The position numbers and the translations under genes are program-made. Below the pieces are notes generated by a model. The model was not told the DNA's origin. It saw only the letters and a list, made by a program, of their open reading frames with translations, and did not search any database. Source: Clostridiaceae bacterium (GTDB lineage Bacteria > Bacillota > Clostridia > Saccharofermentanales > DTU023). Taken from it: a stretch of 5,960 bases of DNA. This document shows positions 1-5,430 of the stretch, piece after piece; position 1 is the first letter of the stretch; each line of letters opens with the position of its first letter. The stretch covers positions 1 to 5,960 of the forward strand of contig DUUZ01000151.1 of NCBI GenBank assembly GCA_012841255.1. The letters are read 5' to 3'.

Positions 1-1188
1 GATTCGGAAGAGGCCACCCGCATGGTCCTGGCCGAGGCCTCGTCCAACGCCTGGACCCTGTCCCGCTTTGCCGGAGCCGGCAAGGGCCCGCTGCCTCCAT
101 TGGGAAGCGGGCGGAGGGAGCTTGTTGATTCTGCCGGCACCGTCCCCCAATCCTTTTACATCCAGGTCTGCCGGGAACTGGACGGCTATATCAAGGAGCA
201 CTGCCCGGGCATCCTGAGCCGGACCGTAGTGGCCACCAGCGATACAATGGAAAAAGTGCTCGCGAGTTCAGGCGGCCATGACGGCCACACCCAGATCCCC
301 AGGAGCTATCTCTACCTGGGCATGACTGCCCAGGCCAATGACGGATCGCCGGTGGAGGTCTTCAAGGTGGTGGGGGGCTACGGGACCTTTGACCTTAACT
401 TCTCGGATCTTGAGGCCGCAAAAAGGAAGGCCGATGAAGTGTATGCCGACCTTATGAAGAAGGTGGATGCCGTCTACACGGAGGCCGGTGTCAAGACCGT
501 CATTCTGTCGGGTTCCCTGGCCGGCATGCGGGCCCATGAGGCGGTCGGCCATACCGTTGAAGCCGACCTGGTTCTGGGCGGCTCCGTGGCGGCCCATCTG
601 ATGGACCGGGAGGTTGCGTCGGGCATGGTTTCCATGACCGACTTTGCCCACACCGCTTTGGGAGAAGCGGCTCCCCTGCCCGTTTTCCTGGACGATGAAG
701 GGGTTTTGGCCAAAGATGCGGTCCTGATCCAGGACGGCATTCTCAAGGGCTACATGCACAACCGGGAATCGGCCCTGCATTTCGGCACCGAGCCCCAGGG
801 CAATGCCCGGGCCTGGATGTACTCGGATGAACCCCTGATCCGGATGCGCAACACGGCCATTTTGCCGGGCCGCGACAAGCTGGACGATATGATCGCCTCC
901 ATTGACGATGGCTACTATTTCCTGGAAACCAACAATGGCCAGGCCGACTCGACGGGTGAATTCATGTTCGGGGTCACCGTGGGCTACGAGATCAAAAAAG
1001 GAAAGCTGGGCCGGGCCCTGCGCGATACCACCATCTCTGGCATCGCTTTTGAGATGCTGAAGACGGTTGATATGCTGTCCGACCAGATGGAATGGTCAAG
1101 TTCAGGATTTTGCGGCAAGAAGCAGAGGATGCCGGTCGGCTTGGGCGGACCGCACGTCAAGTGCCGGCTGACCGTGGGCGGCCGTTAG
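1..1188 (+). CDS. tldD: Metallopeptidase TldD, catalytic subunit of TldD/TldE (5' end missing)
   Basis: Cytoplasmic zinc peptidase subunit. In E. coli the TldD/TldE heterodimer degrades unstructured peptides, removes the microcin B17 leader and takes part in CcdA turnover. The frame is open from base 1, so the gene starts upstream and the ATG at 22 is internal. 395 residues are visible, against about 480 in E. coli, so roughly 80 N-terminal residues are missing. The HEAVGH motif (HExxxH; two His ligands and the catalytic Glu) is at visible residues 179-184 (535-552). Near the C-terminus, GFCGKKQR (Cys codon 1111-1113) matches the family's GxCGK motif, whose Cys is the third zinc ligand, and the protein ends in the typical LTVGG. 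The catalytic apparatus therefore looks intact. The GK-KQR stretch differs slightly from the GKDGQ of E. coli. tldE follows after 18 nt, consistent with an operon and an obligate pair. The assignment is firm; the in vivo substrate is unknown. Confidence 0.94.
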   Translation, partial: DSEEATRMVLAEASSNAWTLSRFAGAGKGPLPPLGSGRRELVDSAGTVPQSFYIQVCRELDGYIKEHCPGILSRTVVATSDTMEKVLASSGGHDGHTQIPRSYLYLGMTAQANDGSPVEVFKVVGGYGTFDLNFSDLEAAKRKADEVYADLMKKVDAVYTEAGVKTVILSGSLAGMRAHEAVGHTVEADLVLGGSVAAHLMDREVASGMVSMTDFAHTALGEAAPLPVFLDDEGVLAKDAVLIQDGILKGYMHNRESALHFGTEPQGNARAWMYSDEPLIRMRNTAILPGRDKLDDMIASIDDGYYFLETNNGQADSTGEFMFGVTVGYEIKKGKLGRALRDTTISGIAFEMLKTVDMLSDQMEWSSSGFCGKKQRMPVGLGGPHVKCRLTVGGR

Positions 1189-1194
1189 GGCAGC

Positions 1195-1202
1195 AGGAGA
1201 GG
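1195..1202 (+). promoter_or_regulatory. Ribosome binding site of tldE
   Basis: AGGAGAGG lies in the 18-nt gap after tldD. Two ATG codons in tandem follow, at 1207 and 1210. The spacing is 4 nt to the first and 7 nt to the second, so the second ATG may be the one mainly used. The difference is a single Met. Confidence 0.7.
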
Positions 1203-1206
1203 ACAG

Positions 1207-2511
1207 ATGATGGAACACTTGATTGAAAAAGCAAAAACCGGTTTGAAAGCCCTGCAAGAAGGCGGAGCGGAACAGGCCGTGTGCACGGTTTCCCGGGAAG
1301 AGGTGCGTGAGATCAACGCTGCCATGGGCGAGTTCAGTCTCTACCGGACCCTTTACAAGGACTCGGCCGACTTTACGGCCATCCGGGAGCAAAGGCGGGG
1401 AACCCTGACGCAAAATTTGGTGACGGATGAAGCCCTTATGGAGGGCGCCCGGCGCTGCCTGGAGGGAGCGGCAGCTGCCGACCCTGATGAAGCCTGGCAG
1501 CTGGCCCCGGCCCTCCCGCCCCAATCTTTTGAAGAGGGGCCCCTGGTCTGCGATGAAGAGAAGCTCCTTGACCGCAGCCGTGAATTCCTGGAGGAAATCG
1601 CCCGGGAATTCCCCTTGATCATGATCGAGGAAATGTATGTTAGCCACCAGATGGAAGAAAGCTGCGACCTTTATTCCACGGGCAGCCGCTTCCTGTCCCG
1701 GCGGGGATCCTATTCCCTCTCCCTTATGTTCAACGCCCAAGAGGGAGGGAAGACTTCATCTTTTTACGGGTCGGGCATCTCCTTTACATCACTGGACCGG
1801 CCCTTTATGGACCTGGGATCCATCCGCCACGATCTGGCCCTGATCTCAGGGCAGGTTCATACGGAATCACCGGGAGGCCAGTTCACCGGGACCATGGTCA
1901 TGACCCCGTCCTGCCTGGCCGAAATTCTGCAGACCTATCTGGAGGTTTTCCTGGATGACCTGGTAATCCTGGACGGCACCAGCATCTGGCGGGACAAGCT
2001 GGGTCAAAGGGTGGCAGACCCCCGCTTTTCACTTCATCTGGCCCCGCTTCATCCGCAGATGGTGGGAGGCGAACGTTTTACCGCTGAAGGTTTCCTTTCG
2101 GAGGACGAGACCGTCATTGAAAAGGGAATCCTCAAGGCCTTCGACCTTTCAGATTACGGGGCCCGCAAGACCGGCCTCTCAAGGGCCAGAAACAGCAGTT
2201 CCGGCAACTTTGTAATTCCGGGGGGCGATCTTTCTTACCAGGAAATGATCGGGGGGATTGACCGGGGGATCCTGGTCGGCCGTTTTTCCGGCGGCGAGCC
2301 GGCCAGCAGCGGTGACTTTTCCGGGGTGGCGAAAAATGCCTGCCTGATCGAGGACGGCAAGATCACCCGGGCACTTTCAGAGACCATGGTCAGCGGCAAC
2401 CTGGCGGATCTCCTGATGAATATCCGCTCCATCTCAAAAGAACAGGTGGGGGACGGCTACTCTCTCCTGCCCTGGATTGCTTTTGACGGAGTCCTGATCT
2501 CAGGTCAATAG
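1207..2511 (+). CDS. tldE: TldE/PmbA, non-catalytic partner of TldD
   Basis: Second subunit of the TldD/TldE peptidase (PmbA in E. coli), needed to form the substrate-enclosing heterodimer although it binds no zinc. It has 434 residues against 450 in E. coli PmbA, so it is full length. The N-terminal part (about 1-120) starts with a helix and the β-rich region shared with TldD. The C-terminal part is typical of the family: RARNSSSGNF (about 326-335), the IDRGILVGRFSGG segment (351-363), SSGDFSGVAKNACLIEDGKI (367-386), and SGNLADLL plus a closing DGVLISG. At the place where TldD carries HExxxH, this protein has MVMTPSCLAEIL (about 230-241) with no metal ligands, which identifies it as TldE rather than a second TldD. 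Start at 1207 or 1210. It is translated from a good Shine-Dalgarno and is probably co-transcribed with tldD and the glycerate kinase gene. Confidence 0.93.
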   Translation: MMEHLIEKAKTGLKALQEGGAEQAVCTVSREEVREINAAMGEFSLYRTLYKDSADFTAIREQRRGTLTQNLVTDEALMEGARRCLEGAAAADPDEAWQLAPALPPQSFEEGPLVCDEEKLLDRSREFLEEIAREFPLIMIEEMYVSHQMEESCDLYSTGSRFLSRRGSYSLSLMFNAQEGGKTSSFYGSGISFTSLDRPFMDLGSIRHDLALISGQVHTESPGGQFTGTMVMTPSCLAEILQTYLEVFLDDLVILDGTSIWRDKLGQRVADPRFSLHLAPLHPQMVGGERFTAEGFLSEDETVIEKGILKAFDLSDYGARKTGLSRARNSSSGNFVIPGGDLSYQEMIGGIDRGILVGRFSGGEPASSGDFSGVAKNACLIEDGKITRALSETMVSGNLADLLMNIRSISKEQVGDGYSLLPWIAFDGVLISGQ

Positions 2512-2526
2512 CATTAACAGACAAGT

Positions 2527-2534
2527 AAAGGGAG
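2527..2534 (+). promoter_or_regulatory. Closely spaced ribosome binding site of the glycerate kinase gene
   Basis: AAAGGGAG ends only 2 nt before the ATG at 2537, which is tight for a Shine-Dalgarno. The start is still preferred, because the next residues (MEKFILIPDSFKG) match the conserved N-terminus of the family and no earlier in-frame start has a better site. Initiation may be modest or helped by coupling to tldE, whose stop codon is 25 nt upstream. Confidence 0.5.
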
Positions 2535-2536
2535 AC

Positions 2537-3679
2537 ATGGAAAAATTTATTCTTATTCCTGACTCTTTCAAAGGAACCATGGACTCCATGACCCTTTGCG
2601 GCATCATGGAAAAGGCTATCCGGAAGCATTTCCCGGAGGCCAAAGTGGTAAGCCTCCCCGTCGGGGACGGCGGCGAGGGTACAGTCGACAGTTTCCTTTA
2701 TGCGCTTGGGGGAGAAAGAATAAAGCTTGAGGCGGCCGGCCCGAATTTTGAGCCGGTGGATTCTTTTTACGGCCTTTTGGACGGGGGATCTGTGGCCGTA
2801 ATTGAAATGGCTGCTGCCGCCGGCCTGCCCCTGGCGGGCCCGGACAGCAACCCCCTTGACACCAGTACTTACGGAGTCGGCCAGTTGATCCTGGATGCGG
2901 CTTCCCGGAAAGTGGAGAAGATCGTTCTCGGCCTGGGCGGAAGTGCCACCAATGACGGGGGCTGCGGGCTGGCTGCGGCTTTGGGTGTCCGCTTCCTGGA
3001 TGACCTTGGCCAAAGCTTCATCCCCGTGGGCGGGAGCCTGGAAAAGATCCGGAAGATTGACCTTTCCGGCCTCCATGAATCGCTGGCCGGCATCAGGATC
3101 GTTGCCATGTGTGACATCGACAACCCTCTCTACGGGCCCGAGGGTGCCGCTCATGTCTTTGCTCCCCAAAAGGGGGCAGATAAGGATGAGACGGAAGTCC
3201 TTGATGCGGGCTTGCGTCATCTGGCGGAACGGTTCCGCCTGGACCTGGGATCCGACCCCGCTTTCCTGCCGGGAGCCGGTGCAGCCGGGGGCATGGGGGC
3301 CGGGGTTCATGCCTTCCTCGGAGCTTCCCTTGAAAGAGGCATCGAGGTGGTGCTGGACACGGTAGGGTTTGAATCCAGGGCGCAGGGAGCAGACCTTGTT
3401 TTGACAGGTGAAGGCAAGATCGACCGTCAGAGTCTTCGCGGAAAAGTTGTCGCCGGTGTGGCCCGCCGGGCGGCTAGATTAGGCGTACCGGTCGCTGCCA
3501 TCGTGGGCGACATCGGGGATGACCTGGAAGAGTTTTATGAGGCCGGGGTGAGCGGGATCTTCAGCATCAACCGGGTGGTGGCGGATCTGGACACGGCCAG
3601 GGCAAGAAGCCGCGAGGATCTCTACCTGACCGTGGACAATCTCATGCGCTTCATGAAGAGGATGAAGAAAGACCAGTGA
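2537..3679 (+). CDS. Glycerate kinase, GarK/GlxK family
   Basis: Phosphorylates D-glycerate with ATP, feeding glycerate from serine, glyoxylate or sugar-acid breakdown into lower glycolysis. E. coli GarK and GlxK give 2-phosphoglycerate; which isomer this enzyme makes cannot be read from the sequence. At 380 residues it has the family's usual length. Family blocks in order: PDSFKGTMDS (8-17), PVGDGGEGTVDSF (41-53), LGLGGSATNDGGCGLAAALG (131-150), CDIDNPLYGPEGAAHVFAPQ (192-211), LPGAGAAGGMGAG (244-256) and TGEGKIDRQSLRGK (290-303). The glycine-rich blocks and the DxxxxQS segment contribute to nucleotide and substrate binding in this fold. It has no signal peptide or membrane segment, so it is cytoplasmic. 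It lies 25 nt after tldE with no terminator between, so it is probably in the same transcript. No functional link to TldD/TldE or to the downstream RiPP genes is evident. No truncation or frameshift is seen. Confidence 0.95.
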   Translation: MEKFILIPDSFKGTMDSMTLCGIMEKAIRKHFPEAKVVSLPVGDGGEGTVDSFLYALGGERIKLEAAGPNFEPVDSFYGLLDGGSVAVIEMAAAAGLPLAGPDSNPLDTSTYGVGQLILDAASRKVEKIVLGLGGSATNDGGCGLAAALGVRFLDDLGQSFIPVGGSLEKIRKIDLSGLHESLAGIRIVAMCDIDNPLYGPEGAAHVFAPQKGADKDETEVLDAGLRHLAERFRLDLGSDPAFLPGAGAAGGMGAGVHAFLGASLERGIEVVLDTVGFESRAQGADLVLTGEGKIDRQSLRGKVVAGVARRAARLGVPVAAIVGDIGDDLEEFYEAGVSGIFSINRVVADLDTARARSREDLYLTVDNLMRFMKRMKKDQ

Positions 3680-3698
3680 AATGCGGATCGGGTCTTTC
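3667..3698. repeat. Perfect 8-bp inverted repeat across the end of the glycerate kinase gene
   Basis: GAAAGACC (3667-3674) and GGTCTTTC (3691-3698) are perfect reverse complements separated by 16 nt. The left arm is inside the last codons of the kinase gene, the stop codon (3677-3679) is in the loop, and the right arm ends 10 nt before the putative -10 element of the next transcript. No T-run follows, so it is not a standard intrinsic terminator. It could be a weak transcript-end hairpin or a regulator-binding dyad overlapping the -35 region. Chance is also possible at this length. Confidence 0.4.
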
Positions 3699-3704
3699 GT
3701 GGTA

Positions 3705-3713
3705 TGGTATAGT
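3705..3713 (+). promoter_or_regulatory. Putative extended -10 promoter of the SCIFF operon
   Basis: TGGTATAGT fits an extended -10 element (TGnTATAGT, 5 of 6 matches to TATAAT plus the upstream TG). No convincing -35 hexamer is found about 17 nt upstream, which extended -10 promoters can tolerate. Transcription would start near 3720, giving a leader of about 25 nt before the SCIFF start codon. It lies in the first AT-rich stretch after the kinase gene, where the small-peptide operon needs its own promoter. Confidence 0.45.
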
Positions 3714-3733
3714 TTGAAAACAAAGACATGAAG

Positions 3734-3739
3734 AGAGGA
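3734..3739 (+). promoter_or_regulatory. Ribosome binding site that fixes the SCIFF start
   Basis: AGAGGA lies 6 nt before the ATG at 3746, a good spacing. It favours that codon over an in-frame ATG upstream at 3728, which has no purine-rich site, and over an internal ATG at 3767. Confidence 0.65.
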
Positions 3740-3745
3740 TTTTTC

Positions 3746-3901
3746 ATGAAAAACAAGAAAAGAATCATGACCCTTGCGACGCGCGATTACGTCAAGAACA
3801 TCGGCCAGGACGGATGCGGCGAGTGCCAGACCTCCTGCCAGTCGGCCTGCAAGACCTCCTGCGGAGTGGTCAACCAGCCCTGCGAACAGGACAAACGCTG
3901 A
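3746..3901 (+). CDS. SCIFF ranthipeptide precursor (six cysteines in forty-five residues)
   Basis: A 51-residue RiPP precursor, the substrate of the downstream radical-SAM maturase. The leader, residues 1-22, is basic and hydrophilic (begins MKNKKRIMTLATRDY). The core has six Cys at residues 24, 27, 31, 35, 39 and 46, spaced C-x2-C-x3-C-x3-C-x3-C-x6-C, and contains the family hallmark CGECQTSCQSACKTSC (24-39) followed by NQPCE. This matches the SCIFF family of Clostridia almost word for word. Three differences from the family pattern as I remember it: the residue after the fifth Cys is Gly40 rather than Thr, Pro45 precedes the last Cys, and Asp-Gly rather than Gly-Gly precedes the first Cys. 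There is a short charged tail (EQDKR). The start was chosen from its ribosome binding site; an upstream in-frame ATG at 3728 would add six residues. The maturase gene follows after 86 nt. SCIFF peptides are made almost universally in Clostridia and have been linked to quorum sensing in some species; the role here is unknown. Confidence 0.93.
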   Translation: MKNKKRIMTLATRDYVKNIGQDGCGECQTSCQSACKTSCGVVNQPCEQDKR

Positions 3902-3928
3902 ACGTCAACCCATTTGCATCAAGTCTGT

Positions 3929-3978
3929 GATCCCCGCAGGGCCAGGGAGAAGTCCGGCTGCCAGGCGGGGTCCTTTTT
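3929..3978 (+). terminator. Terminator-like hairpin between SCIFF precursor and maturase genes (probable attenuator)
   Basis: The outer stem GA(t)CCCCGC (3929-3937) pairs with GCGGGGTC (3965-3972), with T3931 bulged. After a 2x2 AG/AG internal loop, GGC(c)AG (3940-3945) pairs with CTGCC (3958-3962), and GGA/TCC (3946-3948 with 3953-3955) closes a GAAG tetraloop. CTTTTTGTCTT follows (five T at 3974-3978). This has the form of an intrinsic terminator with an imperfect stem and a short T-run, so partial readthrough is likely. Its position fits a device that produces more precursor mRNA than enzyme mRNA. The pairings were found by eye, with no folding energy computed. Confidence 0.7.
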
Positions 3979-3987
3979 GTCTTAATT

Positions 3988-5352
3988 ATGATTCATCAAT
4001 ATAAACTCAACGGTTATAACATGGTTCTGGATGTGGACAGCGGCAGCGTCCATGTGACAGACGATCCGGTCTATGAGATTGTCCGGCTTTACGGCGATCT
4101 TCCGGAAGAAGAGATTCTCGTACGCCTGGCGGAGTCTTTCCCGGAAGAAGAGATCCGGGAAGCCCTGGAAGATGTCCGGGAACTGATCTTGTCAGGCCTT
4201 CTGTTTTCAAAAACAGACCATCAAGTGCGCCTCCAGGATGCCCCGGTCACGGCTCCTGTCATCAAGGCACTTTGCCTCAATGTGGCCCATACCTGCAATC
4301 TTAATTGCTGCTACTGCTTTGCCGCCCAGGGGACCTATAAGGGGGATGAGGCGCTCATGCCGCTTGAGACCGGCAAGCGGGCCATGGATTTCCTGGTGGA
4401 GCATTCCGGCAGCCGTCGCAACCTGGAGGTCGATTTTTTCGGCGGTGAACCCCTCTTGAACTGGCAGATGGTCAAGGATACGGTAGCCTATGCCCGGTCC
4501 CTGGAGGAAAAACATAATAAGCACTTCCGCTTTACCCTGACCACCAATGGTCTTCTGATCGATGACGATGTCATCGAGTTCACCAACCGGGAAATGGACA
4601 ATGTGGTTCTCAGCCTGGACGGCAGGCCCGAAACCCACGACCGCTTCCGCCTGACCCGGGGAGGACGGGGCTGTTATGACGTGGTGGTTCCCAAATTTCA
4701 GGAACTGGTCAGAAGAAGAACCCGCGGCACCTACTATGTCCGGGGCACTTACACCCACGAAAATACGGATTTTCTGGAAGATATCCTCCATATTGCAGAC
4801 CTGGGCTTTGACGAGATCAGCATGGAACCCGTAGTCTGCCCGCCCTGCGAACCCTACGCCCTGACAGCGGAAGACATGCCCATCGTTCAGGTGCAGTACG
4901 AAAAACTGGCCCTGGAGATGCTGAAAAGAGACAAGGAGGGCCGGGGCTTCCGCTTCTATCACTTCACCATGGACCTGGATCACGGCCCCTGCATCTACAA
5001 ACGGATCGCAGGCTGCGGATCGGGGACGGAATACCTGGCGGTCACCCCCAACGGGGACCTTTATCCCTGCCATCAGTTTGTCGAGAATCCGGACTTTTTG
5101 ATGGGGAACCTCCGGGAGGGGATCGTCCGTACCGACCTGCAGGAGACCTTCGGCCGCTGCAATGTCTTTGCCCGGTCCGGCTGTCAGGAGTGCTGGGCCA
5201 AGCTTTATTGCTCGGGAGGCTGTGCGGCCAATGCCTATCACATGAGCGGCAGCCTTTTAGGAATTGACGAATACGGCTGTGAACTCTTCAAAAAGAGGAT
5301 CGAGTGTGCCCTCATGATGAAGGCGGCAGAAACCATGGATGACGCCGGCTGA
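3988..5352 (+). CDS. SCIFF maturase: radical-SAM/SPASM thioether-forming enzyme (CteB family)
   Basis: Cytoplasmic radical-SAM enzyme that forms a Cys thioether cross-link in the SCIFF core, as CteB and Tte1186 do. It has 454 residues, normal for the family. Residues about 1-85 (starts MIHQYKLNGYNMVLDVDSGS) form the PqqD-like RiPP recognition region that binds the leader. The radical-SAM cluster motif CNLNCCYC has ligands Cys103, Cys107 and Cys110, and GGEP (152-155) contacts SAM. The SPASM domain is complete: Cys343-x12-Gly356-x4-Cys361, then Cys399-x2-Cys402-x5-Cys408-x3-Cys412, then Cys431. This fits the seven-Cys motif for two auxiliary [4Fe-4S] clusters. Extra cysteines are at 284, 287 (CPPC), 335, 391 and 440. 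The ATG at 3988 is the only ATG, GTG or TTG between the in-frame stop at 3928 and residue 12, and it gives the family's N-terminus, yet no Shine-Dalgarno is visible. Expression probably depends on readthrough of the hairpin just upstream. Confidence 0.95.
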   Translation: MIHQYKLNGYNMVLDVDSGSVHVTDDPVYEIVRLYGDLPEEEILVRLAESFPEEEIREALEDVRELILSGLLFSKTDHQVRLQDAPVTAPVIKALCLNVAHTCNLNCCYCFAAQGTYKGDEALMPLETGKRAMDFLVEHSGSRRNLEVDFFGGEPLLNWQMVKDTVAYARSLEEKHNKHFRFTLTTNGLLIDDDVIEFTNREMDNVVLSLDGRPETHDRFRLTRGGRGCYDVVVPKFQELVRRRTRGTYYVRGTYTHENTDFLEDILHIADLGFDEISMEPVVCPPCEPYALTAEDMPIVQVQYEKLALEMLKRDKEGRGFRFYHFTMDLDHGPCIYKRIAGCGSGTEYLAVTPNGDLYPCHQFVENPDFLMGNLREGIVRTDLQETFGRCNVFARSGCQECWAKLYCSGGCAANAYHMSGSLLGIDEYGCELFKKRIECALMMKAAETMDDAG

Positions 5353-5359
5353 AGCCGGT
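5344..5359 (+). other. Small hairpin with the maturase stop codon in its loop
   Basis: CCGGC (5345-5349) and GCCGG (5354-5358) can pair around a TGAA loop whose first three bases are the maturase stop codon, with an extra G-U pair possible at 5344/5359. It lies 19 nt before the main terminator and may protect the 3' end of the mRNA. Such short GC palindromes also arise by chance in GC-rich DNA. Confidence 0.3.
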
Positions 5360-5377
5360 CATTTGCCATTGAAACAT

Positions 5378-5408
5378 AAAGGCCCCGTACGCCAGGACGG
5401 GGCCTTTT
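5378..5408. terminator. Bidirectional intrinsic terminator between convergent genes
   Basis: GGCCCCGT (5381-5388) pairs perfectly with ACGGGGCC (5397-5404) around an 8-nt loop. Flanking AAA (5378-5380) and TTTT (5405-5408) extend the stem and supply a T-run for the plus strand. Read on the minus strand, TTTATGTTTC follows the stem. It therefore can end both the SCIFF/maturase transcript and the convergent aminotransferase transcript, whose stop codon is 26 nt from the stem. Confidence 0.88.
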
Positions 5409-5430
5409 GAAATTCAGCAAGAATCTGCTA

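Noticed and set aside
22..1188. ATG at 22 as the true start of tldD
   Set aside because: The frame is open to base 1, and the protein would be about 90 residues shorter than the family, so the gene begins upstream of the window.
2483..2511. TTGACG at 2483 as a -35 box of a promoter for the glycerate kinase gene
   Set aside because: No acceptable -10 hexamer lies 16-18 nt downstream (CAATAG or TCAATA only), and the bases are explained by conserved tldE codons.
2390..3310. Minus-strand open frame of 306 codons opposite the glycerate kinase gene
   Set aside because: Antisense shadow across the tldE end and glycerate kinase; no recognisable domain, and the plus-strand genes are certain.
3667..3698. 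The inverted repeat as a standard intrinsic terminator for the glycerate kinase transcript
   Set aside because: The stem is short, the loop is 16 nt and no T-run follows; it is listed as a repeat of unknown role.
3767..3901. Internal ATG at 3767 as the SCIFF start (44 residues)
   Set aside because: Closer to the usual family length, but AGAGGA is ideally spaced for 3746 and the sequence just before 3767 has weaker spacing; kept only as an alternative.
3774..4004. Plus-strand open frame of 76 codons rich in Arg, Ala, Pro and Ser overlapping the SCIFF gene
   Set aside because: Low-complexity out-of-frame reading of the SCIFF gene that runs through the hairpin and T-run into the maturase start; no ribosome binding site and no recognisable domain.
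4207..5241. Minus-strand open frame of 344 codons opposite the maturase gene
   Set aside because: Antisense shadow of a clearly conserved radical-SAM gene in GC-rich DNA; its product shows no family motif.
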